DNA from: Bacteroidales bacterium Bact_19
Lineage (GTDB): Bacteria; Bacteroidota; Bacteroidia; Bacteroidales; ML635J-15
Assembly (NCBI GenBank): GCA_001603595.1
Contig: LUZK01000026.1
Coordinates: forward strand, 1-64,000
Direction: 5' to 3'
Length of the DNA stretch: 64,000 bases
Of this stretch, positions 26,666 through 35,939 are shown piece after piece. A program made the translations under genes and the position numbers. The notes beneath the pieces were generated by a model, which saw only the letters and a list, made by a program, of their open reading frames with translations, did no database searches and was not told where the DNA came from. Positions within the stretch are counted from its first letter, which is position 1. Each line of letters opens with the position of its first letter.

Positions 26666-28395
26666 TAATTTTTAATCCATTTATCAACTTCATCAACTGA
26701 AGGATTTTTTAAACCAAGTTTATGTTTTTTGTTCAAACCGCATAAAATCTGGTGCAATTTTCCGACGCTGGTTTGTTTAAGTTGAGTAACAGAATTAAAA
26801 CCTGCTTTTACCAAAACTTTTGCCCAATCTTCAGGAATCCCCATTTCGATGAATACTTTTTCATCAAAAACTTCTGCTTTTTTCTCAGGTTTCATTTGCG
26901 GGAAGAACAGAACATCCTGAATTGATTGACTATTGGTCATGAACATTGTCAGGCGGTCAATTCCAATACCCATACCTGAATTTGGAGGCATACCGTATTC
27001 AAGAGCTTTGAGGAAATCATAATCAATATACATAGCTTCGTCGTCGCCACGCTGTGATAATCTGAGTTGTTCTTCGAATCTATGTTTTTGGTCAATAGGA
27101 TCATTTAATTCTGAATATGCATTTGCAAGTTCTTTTCCATTAACCATCAATTCAAAACGTTCGGTAAGTCCCGGTTTTGAGCGATGTTTTTTTGTTAATG
27201 GCGACATCTCCATAGGATAATCAATGATAAAAGTAGGTTGAATAAAATGATGCTCACACTTTTCTCCAAAGATGGCATCAATCAATTTTCCTTTACCCAT
27301 CGAAGAATCTGTTTCTATCTCAAAGTCTTTACAAATTTTACGCAATTCATCTTCTGATTTACCTTCAATATCATAACCTGTATATTCCTTTATGGCGTCA
27401 TACATGCTAACTCTGCGGAAAGGTCTTTTAAAATCAATGATATTATCGCCGTATTGCACTTTTGTAGTTCCATGAAGAGCTAATGCTATTTTTTCGATCA
27501 TTTCCTCTGTGAAGTTCATCATCCACAAGTAATCCTTATATGCAACATAAATTTCGAGAACAGTAAACTCAGGATTATGAGTTCTGTCCATTCCCTCATT
27601 ACGGAAATCTTTTGCAAATTCATAAACCCCGTCAAAACCACCAACTATTAATCTTTTTAAATAAAGTTCATTGGCAATACGTAAATATAATGGAATATTT
27701 AAAGCATTATGATGAGTAATAAAAGGACGTGCTGCTGCTCCACCTGGAATACTTTGCAAAATTGGAGTTTCAACTTCAAGGTAACCTCTTTCGTTGAAAA
27801 ACTCTCGCATGGTGTTGATTATTTTTGTTCTTTTAATGAAAACATCCTTTACATGTGGATTAACGATCAAATCCACGTATCTTTGTCTGTATCTTTGTTC
27901 GGGATCAGTAAAGGCATCGAAAACTTTCCCGTCTTTTTCTTTAACAATCGGCAGTGGACGTAACGACTTGCAAAGAACCTTAAACTCTTTTACATGAACC
28001 GAAATCTCTCCCATCTGCGTTCTGAAAACAAAACCTTTGACTCCAATAATATCGCCAATATCGAGCAATTTTTTAAAAACAACATTATACATTGTTTTGT
28101 CTTCGCCGGGACAAATATCATCACGCTTGAAATATAATTGAATCTTTCCTTTGGAATCCTGCAACTCTGCAAAAGAGGCATTTCCCATAATTCTACGACT
28201 CATAATTCGTCCGGAAATGCAAACATTTTGTAATTTTTCATTTTCAACGCTATCATCAAATTGTCCAAGAATGTCGGTTGTATGAATGTTTACCGGATAC
28301 TCTTCGGCAGGATATGGATCTATTCCAAGATTAATTAATTCCTGTAATGCTTCACGTCTGATTATTTCCTGTTCACTTAAACCTAATTGTTCCAT
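26665..28395 (-). CDS. lysS: Lysyl-tRNA synthetase, class II
   Basis: 576 residues, longer than the E. coli enzyme (505) by a C-terminal extension of about 75 residues with a helix-hairpin-helix look ([20 protein letters not shown]), as in other Bacteroidota LysS. An N-terminal OB fold binds the anticodon (about 55-150). Class II motif 2 is seen in [21 protein letters not shown] (about 265-285) and motif 3 in [17 protein letters not shown] near 475-491. It is the first gene of lysS-nhaC-small membrane protein, with promoter element TAAATTTG at 28412-28419. Confidence 0.96.
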   Translation of the reverse strand: MEQLGLSEQEIIRREALQELINLGIDPYPAEEYPVNIHTTDILGQFDDSVENEKLQNVCISGRIMSRRIMGNASFAELQDSKGKIQLYFKRDDICPGEDKTMYNVVFKKLLDIGDIIGVKGFVFRTQMGEISVHVKEFKVLCKSLRPLPIVKEKDGKVFDAFTDPEQRYRQRYVDLIVNPHVKDVFIKRTKIINTMREFFNERGYLEVETPILQSIPGGAAARPFITHHNALNIPLYLRIANELYLKRLIVGGFDGVYEFAKDFRNEGMDRTHNPEFTVLEIYVAYKDYLWMMNFTEEMIEKIALALHGTTKVQYGDNIIDFKRPFRRVSMYDAIKEYTGYDIEGKSEDELRKICKDFEIETDSSMGKGKLIDAIFGEKCEHHFIQPTFIIDYPMEMSPLTKKHRSKPGLTERFELMVNGKELANAYSELNDPIDQKHRFEEQLRLSQRGDDEAMYIDYDFLKALEYGMPPNSGMGIGIDRLTMFMTNSQSIQDVLFFPQMKPEKKAEVFDEKVFIEMGIPEDWAKVLVKAGFNSVTQLKQTSVGKLHQILCGLNKKHKLGLKNPSVDEVDKWIKN

Positions 28396-28411
28396 CTGCT
28401 TAAATTTTTGG

Positions 28412-28419
28412 CAAATTTA
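28412..28419 (-). promoter_or_regulatory. -7 promoter element of lysS
   Basis: The minus strand reads TAAATTTG, 16 bases upstream of the ATG. Confidence 0.55.
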
Positions 28420-28784
28420 TAAAATAGAGTTCAGAATCTAAAATTTAAGAAAAAAATTATCAAATTGGTTTTTGCTTGATTCTAAATAAAATTATGCGTT
28501 CTTGTTTAAATAACTAAAATTTTTTGAATTTTCAGGTTTACATTCAAAAAATTCTATGGATTAATAATATATCCATAAAGAAATTTCATATTTTAAATAT
28601 TTTCTTAGTTTATAACTAATTTTTTGTCAATTTTAGTCAAGATATTTTAATTTATTTTGAACAATAATTTAAAATATTAACTCGCCCCGAGCCTTTAATT
28701 TTTGAAAAAGTATTGATAAAAAAGAAAATTTATATTATGAAAATTTAAATTAAAACATTAATATTGTTGCATAAAAATATAAAA
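28420..28784. other. Gap between divergent lysS and recJ
   Basis: No reading frame or RNA gene is seen. One inverted repeat, TATGGAT (28555-28561) and ATCCATA (28571-28577), with a 9-base loop, lies near the middle and could be an operator or a weak hairpin. The rest is AT-rich. Confidence 0.5.
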
Positions 28785-30515
28785 ATGAACAAGCCTCGTT
28801 GGATAATTAAAGAGAATGGAGATAAAGAAAAAGTTGAAAAACTTGCTGAAGTACTGAATGTTGATAAAATAATTGCCAATTTGCTTGTCCAAAGAGGGAT
28901 AGAGACTTATGATCAGGCAAGAGTTTTTTTCAGACCTGAAATTAGCGATTTGCACAATCCTTTTGAAATGAAAGATATGGATATTGCCGTTCAAAGACTT
29001 GATCAAGCAATATCCAAAAATGAAAAAATACTTGTTTTCGGAGATTACGATGTTGACGGTACTACCGGAGTAGCTCTGGTTTACAGATTTTTACGCAAAT
29101 TCACCGATAAACTTGACTTTTATATCCCCGACAGGTATAACGAGGGCTATGGGATTTCTTTTAAAGCTTTAGACTATGCAGATGAAAATAAGATAACCTT
29201 AATTATTGCAGTTGATTGTGGCATAAAAGCAGTTGAAAAAGCAGAATATGCCAAATGCAAGAACATAGATCTAATTGTTTGCGATCATCACAATCCGGGG
29301 GAAAAAATCCCTTGTGCTCTGGCTGTTTTGGACCCTAAAAGACCCGAATGTAATTATCCATACAAAGAATTATCGGGATGCGGAGTTGCTTTTAAATTAT
29401 TACAAGCATATTGTATTTATAAAAATCTTGATTATTATGATTTAATCAGGCTTCTTGATTTAGTTGTAGTTTCAATAGGTTCAGATATTGTACCAATCAC
29501 GGGCGAAAACAGAATTTTAGCTTATTACGGATTACAGCAATTAAATACTGAGCCCTTGCCCGGTTTAAAAAGTATAATAGATCTATCATGCCTAACGGAT
29601 AAAGAAATTCAAATAAACGACATTGTTTTTAAAATCGGACCGCGAATAAACGCAGCAGGCAGAATGAATTCGGGTAATAAAGCTGTGGAACTGCTAATAA
29701 CCGATAACTTAGAATATGCAAACGATATTGCTGGTCAAATAAACCTTTTTAATGATAGCCGTAAAGAATTAGACCACGATATTACTGAGCAAGCTCTTGA
29801 GCTGATAAAAAATAATCCTGAAGAATTAAATGCAGCTTGCACTGTTCTTTATAACGAAAACTGGCTAAAAGGAGTAATAGGAATTGTTGCTTCCAGATTA
29901 ATCGAAACTTATCACAGACCAACAATAATTTTTACAAGATCAGGTAATTTTGCTACAGGGTCAGCAAGATCAGTTCCGGGATTTAATCTCTACGAAGCTA
30001 TCGAATCCTGTTCAGACCTGCTCGAAAATTTTGGTGGGCATATGTATGCAGCCGGTCTCACTGTGAAAATTGAAAACTTTCCGGAATTCAAAAAAAAATT
30101 TACCAAATATGTGGAAGAACATATTACCAATGAACAAAAAACACCGGTATTAGAAGCTGACATGCTAATAGAATTAAAAGACATTACACCTAAATTTTAC
30201 AGGATTTTACGACAATTTTCTCCTTTTGGACCTCAAAATATGACCCCAACATTCGTTACCAGAGGAGTTTTTGATAACGGTTCCGGTAAAATTGTCGGTA
30301 AAAGCAACGAACATTTAAAACTCAAATTAGTTCAACATCTTGGTGATAATCGCTGTATAGAAGCAATTGGGTTTGGATTTGGTGAATACTACGATAAAAT
30401 AAAGGATTATAAGTCGTTTGATATCTGTTACCAGGTATTCGAAAATAATTTTATGAATCAAACTTTTTTACAATTGTTGATAAAAGATATACAAAATATT
30501 AAAAATTCTTTTTGA
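28785..30515 (+). CDS. recJ: Single-strand DNA exonuclease RecJ
   Basis: 576 residues from the ATG at 28785. A TTG at 28764 would add seven residues without support. RecJ degrades single-stranded DNA 5' to 3' in recombination and mismatch repair. DHH phosphoesterase motifs are complete: VFGDYDVDGTTG near 84-95, VDCGIKAVEKA near 143-153, CDHHNPG near 166-172, and the DHHA1 part with GRMNSGNKAVELL near 296 and GFNLYEAIESCSDLLENFGGH near 402-422 (GGH motif). A C-terminal OB domain closes the protein. Confidence 0.95.
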   Translation: MNKPRWIIKENGDKEKVEKLAEVLNVDKIIANLLVQRGIETYDQARVFFRPEISDLHNPFEMKDMDIAVQRLDQAISKNEKILVFGDYDVDGTTGVALVYRFLRKFTDKLDFYIPDRYNEGYGISFKALDYADENKITLIIAVDCGIKAVEKAEYAKCKNIDLIVCDHHNPGEKIPCALAVLDPKRPECNYPYKELSGCGVAFKLLQAYCIYKNLDYYDLIRLLDLVVVSIGSDIVPITGENRILAYYGLQQLNTEPLPGLKSIIDLSCLTDKEIQINDIVFKIGPRINAAGRMNSGNKAVELLITDNLEYANDIAGQINLFNDSRKELDHDITEQALELIKNNPEELNAACTVLYNENWLKGVIGIVASRLIETYHRPTIIFTRSGNFATGSARSVPGFNLYEAIESCSDLLENFGGHMYAAGLTVKIENFPEFKKKFTKYVEEHITNEQKTPVLEADMLIELKDITPKFYRILRQFSPFGPQNMTPTFVTRGVFDNGSGKIVGKSNEHLKLKLVQHLGDNRCIEAIGFGFGEYYDKIKDYKSFDICYQVFENNFMNQTFLQLLIKDIQNIKNSF

Positions 30516-30564
30516 CAAAAATTTTTTTTTAAATTTGTAGCAACTATTTTGTATAAAATTTCGT

Positions 30565-30572
30565 TATATTTG
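30565..30572 (+). promoter_or_regulatory. -7 promoter element of the universal stress protein gene
   Basis: The site reads TATATTTG, 31 bases upstream of the ATG. No recJ terminator is visible before it. Confidence 0.5.
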
Positions 30573-30603
30573 TTAAATAAAAATAACTCTAATCAATTCT
30601 GTT

Positions 30604-31410
30604 ATGAAAAAAACAATTTTGGTACCCCATGATTTTACAGAAGTTGGTGATTTTGCATTAGAACATGCCTATATGATTAGCAAATCTTCCAACAGCCCTA
30701 TTAATCTTATTCATATTGTTAGAAAAACCTCTCAAATTGAGGAAGCAAAAAGAAAACTTCAGGAAATTGCAGACAATTTTATTGCAAACAAAACTAACGC
30801 TGATGTTCAAATAAATGTTGATGTTAGAAGAGGAAATTTATTTAAAGAAATATATAACTATGGCGTTGAAATTGATGCATACCTTGCAGTTATGGGCACT
30901 CATGGTGAAAAAACAGTAAAAAAAGCCATGAAAGTTGTAAAAAAATTCGTCAAGATTCCGTTTATACTCGTACAAAGTCCTGTACAGCACGGTGAATATG
31001 ATAGAATTGTTGTTCCTATTGATCATGACAAAAGTGCAAGAATAAAAATTCAATGGATAAGATATATAAACACTCTTTTCAAAAGCAATGTTTATATAAT
31101 AACTCATAATTACTCCGACGGATTTAAACAAAAATCACTTGCAGCAAACATTAAATTTTCTCAAAATTGGTTCGAAAGAGAATTAATTGATTATGACCTT
31201 AAAGTTCTCGAAAACGGGAAGAATTTTGCTGATGAAATTTATAATTACGCCAATCAAGTTGAAGCTGACCTTATATTGGTTATGACAGACAAATATCGTG
31301 AATACGTAAGAGATTTAAAACGGGCAGCAAACAAGGAATTGTTTAAGAAAATTCCTATAATGTGCGTAAACAAAAGAACTGATATTGTAAGACTTGGAGG
31401 CTTCAATTAA
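30604..31410 (+). CDS. Universal stress protein, tandem UspA domains
   Basis: 268 residues. The first UspA unit (about 1-130) begins KKTILVPHDFTEVGDFALEHA and includes LAVMGTHG with GEKTVKKA near 99, where the ATP-binding G-2x-G-9x-G-S/T pattern of nucleotide-binding members is expected and appears incomplete. The second unit (about 136-260) begins DRIVVPIDHDKSARIKIQWI and is more divergent. Such proteins respond to starvation and stress, but a specific role cannot be read here. The stop codon overlaps that of the convergent unknown gene at 31407. Confidence 0.85.
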   Translation: MKKTILVPHDFTEVGDFALEHAYMISKSSNSPINLIHIVRKTSQIEEAKRKLQEIADNFIANKTNADVQINVDVRRGNLFKEIYNYGVEIDAYLAVMGTHGEKTVKKAMKVVKKFVKIPFILVQSPVQHGEYDRIVVPIDHDKSARIKIQWIRYINTLFKSNVYIITHNYSDGFKQKSLAANIKFSQNWFERELIDYDLKVLENGKNFADEIYNYANQVEADLILVMTDKYREYVRDLKRAANKELFKKIPIMCVNKRTDIVRLGGFN

Positions 31411-31892
31411 TATCTGCTGCTAATTGAGATTTTTTTCGGCCTAATTTTACCTTCCAAAAGTAATTTTATAACTTTATTGGTTGCATTTATCAAATCCTTT
31501 AAAAGTTCATCTACTTTAATTATTAATGTTCCATTTTCCATTTCAAGGTGTTTATAGCCCTCCAAATCCTGTTTTCCAACAATCAGTAACGAAGGAGTTG
31601 GGATGAACATGTGTGTTAGGCAAGCACGCATTTGTGTATATAAAAATGACTTTGAATTTAATTCAGCATATTTCTTGGGGAAAAGCTTATACAAAGCCAG
31701 TTCAAAACGCTTTGCAGACAAGCCTTTAGCCCGCATAGGTTTATCATCTAAATATGCACCCAAAACCTCAATTGCTTGAGCAGCAATCATTACTGTAAGA
31801 ACATATTCATTTTGATTTAAAACTTTAGAAACAGCTACGATAATTTTTTTATTCAAAAAATCAATGTGTTCTTCTTTTGTTTGAAGCAGCAT
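31407..31892 (-). CDS. Protein of unknown function
   Basis: 161 residues, no signal peptide and no membrane segment. It is probably cytoplasmic and helical in the first 60 residues (LNKKIIVAVSKVLNQNEYVLTVMIAAQAIEV) with a basic C-terminus (RPKKISISSRY). I do not recognise the family. It is last in the run purE, PorV-like, HhH-barrel, this gene, and its ATG overlaps the preceding stop as TAATG, so it is co-translated with an envelope protein gene. Its 3' end overlaps the convergent usp stop by 4 bases. Confidence 0.7.
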   Translation of the reverse strand: MLLQTKEEHIDFLNKKIIVAVSKVLNQNEYVLTVMIAAQAIEVLGAYLDDKPMRAKGLSAKRFELALYKLFPKKYAELNSKSFLYTQMRACLTHMFIPTPSLLIVGKQDLEGYKHLEMENGTLIIKVDELLKDLINATNKVIKLLLEGKIRPKKISISSRY

Positions 31893-33982
31893 TAAAATTT
31901 ATATCTAAGTTGAAGTTTTACGTCTGTTTTATTTCGCCCGTTAATTTTATCCAACCCACTGCTAATATAATCCCTGTCGTTGAAATAAGTATTGGAAATT
32001 CTAAACCAAAAATCTATGTTTCTCGAAGCTGTGTATTTTACAACCAGAACATTTCTTAGACCTTGTCCATAATATGCTGGAACAGAAAATCCGTATAATA
32101 CATCAGGCTCGTAAGCATAAATTGCAGCATCATAAGAATCAATTTCAAAAACAGCTACTCTTGCTGTAAATGTTAACGGCAATCTGTCAGGTTTGAATTG
32201 AAAATCCTGATAAATCATAAATCCCCAGTCATCTCGTTCATTGATTTTGTAATTCGAGAGTTCTATCCTACTCTTAAGAGTAAGATTTTTATTAACAACA
32301 TAGTTTAAATGATACCTGTATCTTGTTGTATTATAATCTGTTAGCGGTCTTATACCGGTAGTAATTTCAGTATTATTTTTTTGTTTTGTTTTATTCCTGT
32401 ACCGGAAATACATATCTAAATTACGTTTTGGAAAATATGAAATCTGCACAAGCATATCGTTACCGGTTGAAGGCGAATTTACACTATATCTTAACCATGG
32501 ATAATTCCACGAATCAAAAAAGCTTTCAATCTTCCAGTATTTGCGTGGGAATATCTCTGTTCCGATGAATAATCCCGATTCATTGTATGCCTTATTTCCT
32601 TCGGAAAATGGATTTGTATACATATTTTGATAATCAGGACGATAATACCTATGCACTAATGACATTTTAAACTCAGGGACAAAATCTATCAAAGCACCGT
32701 TAAGGCTTGCCCAACCTAAATTTTGGCTCAAGGATGTCTCTCCGAACAAAATAAGTTTATTTTGCGTATAAATATAATCAACACCAAAATTAGAATTTGA
32801 ACTTCCATTAAAATCAAAAAATCTGTAAGGTTCTGTTCTGCTTCCAATCGGAATAGAATAATTATAATATACTCCGGTTGCTCCTAATCTAAGCTTGTTT
32901 AGAGTGTAATTTGCATTAAAACCTGTAACAAATTCGGAAATTGTTTTACGTTTCTTTATTTCAGAAGGTGTTCTATGATATCCGGTCTCAAGAAAAGAAG
33001 TTAAATACTGTTCTTCAATTATGTCGGAATCTGTTGTATCTGATATAGAAGTTATTGTGCCATCAATATTTTTGTATGAAATAAATTCAGTAAAATTAAA
33101 TTTGCCGAAATTAATAGTAGAAGCCTGGCCTCTGAAAAAAGAAGTTTCGTTTACCGAACTATATTTGTTGATACCTCTAGCTTTTTTCATTACTCCCGAA
33201 ATACTGCTGGTTTTACCGAAACTCAAGCCACTCCAGAGAGTCAAGCCTTGTCCGAATTGTGCTAAATAATCTCCAACAATAATTTTTTTAAATTTCCACA
33301 CATCATTTAGCTGGAAATGAGCAGAATAAAAATCAAATCCGTATTTTTGTGCTCCTCTGAAAAATTGTTCGCCATCATCCTTCTCGGCAGTAATACCAAA
33401 TAATAAGCGATTTTTAAATTGGAAAGAATGTCGAAAATAAAGCTTATAGGGACTCCCCAAATAACGGCTTTTATCGGGATTTATGGCAAGAATGCTATCC
33501 GGTACGGGAATATACCCGGACTTTTGTTGTAAAGTTTGTTGATAGCGTAAAAAAGTAACATTTTTACCGTATGTCAATGCCTTCTTCAAATCCAGTGTCT
33601 CAGTCCTTCTAACATCAGCTACAGTAACAAATGGCAATAATCTTTTAAGAGTCAACAAATCCATTCCATCAACAAACTGCAACTCATATATACTCATGAA
33701 ATTGCCGTATTTCTTTCTGTATTTAATGATAGAATATATCTGAAATTCATTCAAAAAAAGTAATTCCTTAAGTTGAGTTTCGGTAGCCTGATTAAGGTCA
33801 ATAGGATCATACCAGTATTTTTCGAGAGCATCGAATAAGGTGGTGTAATCCAATTCCGAATCTGAGGCAGAAGCAATTTCTTCGATAATTTCGTCCAACC
33901 TGCTTAAAGTTTCCTCCTGTGATATCAACAAAATTGGGAAACCGGTAATAGTAATAAATATAATAAGTCTTTTAAAAAGCAT
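31892..33982 (-). CDS. Outer-membrane protein with N-terminal helix-hairpin-helix motifs
   Basis: 696 residues with a signal peptide (about 1-20). The first 115 mature residues carry ComEA-like helix-hairpin-helix units (IDLNQATETQLKELLFLNEF, IYSIIKYRKKYGNFMSIYELQFVDG). The rest, about 150-696, is rich in alternating aromatic and polar residues, with a final strand NKTDVKLQLRYKF ending in Phe, the sign of an outer-membrane beta-barrel. Such HhH-barrel proteins are common in Bacteroidota, but their function is unknown. It overlaps the PorV/PorQ-like gene by 11 bases. Confidence 0.82.
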   Translation of the reverse strand: MLFKRLIIFITITGFPILLISQEETLSRLDEIIEEIASASDSELDYTTLFDALEKYWYDPIDLNQATETQLKELLFLNEFQIYSIIKYRKKYGNFMSIYELQFVDGMDLLTLKRLLPFVTVADVRRTETLDLKKALTYGKNVTFLRYQQTLQQKSGYIPVPDSILAINPDKSRYLGSPYKLYFRHSFQFKNRLLFGITAEKDDGEQFFRGAQKYGFDFYSAHFQLNDVWKFKKIIVGDYLAQFGQGLTLWSGLSFGKTSSISGVMKKARGINKYSSVNETSFFRGQASTINFGKFNFTEFISYKNIDGTITSISDTTDSDIIEEQYLTSFLETGYHRTPSEIKKRKTISEFVTGFNANYTLNKLRLGATGVYYNYSIPIGSRTEPYRFFDFNGSSNSNFGVDYIYTQNKLILFGETSLSQNLGWASLNGALIDFVPEFKMSLVHRYYRPDYQNMYTNPFSEGNKAYNESGLFIGTEIFPRKYWKIESFFDSWNYPWLRYSVNSPSTGNDMLVQISYFPKRNLDMYFRYRNKTKQKNNTEITTGIRPLTDYNTTRYRYHLNYVVNKNLTLKSRIELSNYKINERDDWGFMIYQDFQFKPDRLPLTFTARVAVFEIDSYDAAIYAYEPDVLYGFSVPAYYGQGLRNVLVVKYTASRNIDFWFRISNTYFNDRDYISSGLDKINGRNKTDVKLQLRYKF

Positions 33983-34790
33983 AATTCAACGAAATTTTTG
34001 GAGTACTGCCTAAAACATTGTGATAAGCATAAGAAAAATCCAGATTAAAATCAGAGATTTTATATCCCAGTCCAAAAGTATATTCGATAGGATAAAATGC
34101 TACACCAGTTCTAAACATAAATTTATGGTTAATAGTGTATTCAATACCAGATCGAAAAACGTGAGTAAAGCCGTTTATTGATTTTCCGGTTTCTAGTGCA
34201 AATAAAAGGGAATTACTGAATTTATACGACAATCCTATTCTCAAACAAAACGGCAATTTAAAGGTATTGTCGGCAAAATAGGATACATTAACCGGATTTG
34301 CTATGTAGGTTGCTATTCGTAGATTATTTCCTTGAATAAATAAAGCTCCGATTTCAAAACTCATGCCGTGAAAATTTCCATAATCGGCAGATTGTCGCAT
34401 ACTGAAATAATTAGCATTTATGCCAAGGAAAAAGTTGTTAAAAAGTTGCTGTGAAAACCCTAAAGAAGCCTTTTGCTTATTAAAAGAAGAAAAACCAAAA
34501 TTGGCAAATCCCACGTTAATTGTAGTACCTCCAAGTGGAGCCGAAAATGCAAGAGCCGACAATCCTGTTTCTTTTAAAATAAAACGATTTTCGTAATAAA
34601 TTCCTGAATTTATTCTTTCCAGCTGAGCTGTTCCGGCAGGATTATTAAACACAGCCCAAACATCACTTAAAGTAACCGAAGCATATCCCATTCCGGATTG
34701 TCTGCCTCCGGGATTAATGTTTTCAGTTTGAGAATAAGCAATTGTCGAGCAAAAAAACAATGCAAAAACTGATATTTTTAATTTCAACAT
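33972..34790 (-). CDS. PorV/PorQ-like outer-membrane beta-barrel protein
   Basis: 272 residues with a signal peptide (about 1-20). The start of the mature protein, NPGGRQSGMGYASVTLSDVWAVFNNPAGTAQL, is the conserved beginning of the UPF0164/PorV-PorQ group (FadL-like barrels). The sequence ends in SLNYAF with a C-terminal Phe. In type IX secretion PorV shuttles cargo and PorQ works in the attachment complex. This protein is shorter than both (about 330-390), and its neighbours are not T9SS genes, so only the family is assigned. It is the second gene after purE (12 bases). Confidence 0.75.
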   Translation of the reverse strand: MLKLKISVFALFFCSTIAYSQTENINPGGRQSGMGYASVTLSDVWAVFNNPAGTAQLERINSGIYYENRFILKETGLSALAFSAPLGGTTINVGFANFGFSSFNKQKASLGFSQQLFNNFFLGINANYFSMRQSADYGNFHGMSFEIGALFIQGNNLRIATYIANPVNVSYFADNTFKLPFCLRIGLSYKFSNSLLFALETGKSINGFTHVFRSGIEYTINHKFMFRTGVAFYPIEYTFGLGYKISDFNLDFSYAYHNVLGSTPKISLNYAF

Positions 34791-34802
34791 TTTAAAAAAT
34801 AT

Positions 34803-35309
34803 TTAATTTACTCTATATTCAAACTTATAAGATTTAAGTTCTTCGTTAGCTTTAACAATTTTTTCCTTGAGATTTTCTTTGAACTCTTTCAATTTTTGAG
34901 CCAATTCTGGATCTCCGGTAGCGATGATCTGAGCAGCCAGAATAGCAGCATTTTGAGCCCCATTAATTGCAACTGTTGCAACAGGTATTCCGGGCGGCAT
35001 CTGAACTATTGCTAACAAAGCATCCATTCCATCCAAACTTGCGTTAATCGGAACTCCGATAACCGGCACTGTTGTCATGGCTGCAATAACTCCACATAAA
35101 TGAGCTGCCATACCTGCACCGGCAATTATTACTTTTATTCCTCTTTCTGCTGCTCCTTTAGCAAATTTTTCTACCTCTTCTGGAGTACGATGAGCCGAAA
35201 GAGCGTTTATCTCAAACGGAATCTTAAATTCATTCAACTGAACTGCAGCCTTTTCCATTATTTTATAATCACTCACAGAACCCATAATAATACTTACAAC
35301 TGGTTTCAT
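34803..35309 (-). CDS. purE: N5-carboxyaminoimidazole ribonucleotide mutase PurE
   Basis: 168 residues, the normal length of class I PurE. It moves the carboxylate of N5-CAIR to C4 in purine synthesis. Motifs: IIMGSVSDYKIMEKA near 7-21 (substrate phosphate site with Ser-Asp), SAHRTPEE near 38-45 and GAGMAAHLCGVIAAMTTVPVIGVP near 63-86. No purK is adjacent. It is the first gene of a run with two outer-membrane proteins, with which it shares no obvious function. Confidence 0.96.
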   Translation of the reverse strand: MKPVVSIIMGSVSDYKIMEKAAVQLNEFKIPFEINALSAHRTPEEVEKFAKGAAERGIKVIIAGAGMAAHLCGVIAAMTTVPVIGVPINASLDGMDALLAIVQMPPGIPVATVAINGAQNAAILAAQIIATGDPELAQKLKEFKENLKEKIVKANEELKSYKFEYRVN

Positions 35310-35350
35310 AATTCAATTTTTTTAATTTTCGTAAAAATAAATATTTTTTT

Positions 35351-35358
35351 TAATTTTG
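35351..35358 (+). promoter_or_regulatory. -7 promoter element of hpt-adk
   Basis: The site reads TAATTTTG, 32 bases upstream of the hpt ATG. Confidence 0.5.
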
Positions 35359-35390
35359 TAACAATTTATATAACAATAAATTTTTCTGAA

Positions 35391-35933
35391 ATGAACGAAA
35401 TTAAAATTTTAGATAAAGTTTTTAAACTATATATTTCTTACAACGAAATAAAAAAAAGAATTAAAAAACTAGCTCTGCAAATAGAAACCGATTACGGCGA
35501 TAAAGACCCGATTTTTATTAGCATTCTAAATGGCTCTTTTATGTTTGCTGCTGAATTGTTTAAAAACTTAAATATTCCATGTAACATTACTTTTGTAAAG
35601 CTTGCTTCTTATCAAGGAACACAAAGTAGCGGAAAGATAAAAGAACTTGTAGGTTTTAATGAACAAATCGAAGGTCGAACGGTTATTGTTATTGAAGACA
35701 TTGTTGATACAGGTAATACAATTATTGATATTGTGAAAGATTTAGAATCCAAAAATCCTAAAGAAATTGTTATATGCACTCTGTTGCTTAAACCTGAGGC
35801 GTATAATAATTCATTTCCAATAAAATACCGATGTTTCGAAATTCCCAATGATTTTATTGTGGGCTTCGGGCTTGACTATAACTCGTATGGAAGAAATTTT
35901 AAAGATATTTATGTAATAAGTAATCAAAAATAA
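35391..35933 (+). CDS. hpt: Hypoxanthine phosphoribosyltransferase
   Basis: 180 residues from the ATG at 35391. The frame is open further upstream, but that part is antisense to purE. The enzyme salvages hypoxanthine (and usually guanine) to IMP and GMP. FISILNGSFMFAAELFKNL near 42-60 and the PRPP-binding loop VIVIEDIVDTGNTIIDIV near 99-116 (EDIVDTGNT) are intact, followed by FIVGFGLDY near 157 for base recognition. It is followed after 6 bases by the double adenylate kinase, so the two purine enzymes are co-expressed. In some Flavobacteriia these two functions are fused in one protein. Confidence 0.95.
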   Translation: MNEIKILDKVFKLYISYNEIKKRIKKLALQIETDYGDKDPIFISILNGSFMFAAELFKNLNIPCNITFVKLASYQGTQSSGKIKELVGFNEQIEGRTVIVIEDIVDTGNTIIDIVKDLESKNPKEIVICTLLLKPEAYNNSFPIKYRCFEIPNDFIVGFGLDYNSYGRNFKDIYVISNQK

Positions 35934-35939
35934 ACTTAT

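Noticed and set aside
28555-28577. Inverted repeat between lysS and recJ as a terminator
   Set aside because: It lies upstream of both divergent genes, its stem is weak and AT-rich, and no T run follows it. It is kept only as a possible operator inside the gap description.
35100-35390. Upstream extension of the hpt frame by 97 residues
   Set aside because: The extension runs antisense through purE, is rich in Cys/Tyr/Phe of no family, and precedes the promoter. The protein family begins at the ATG at 35391.
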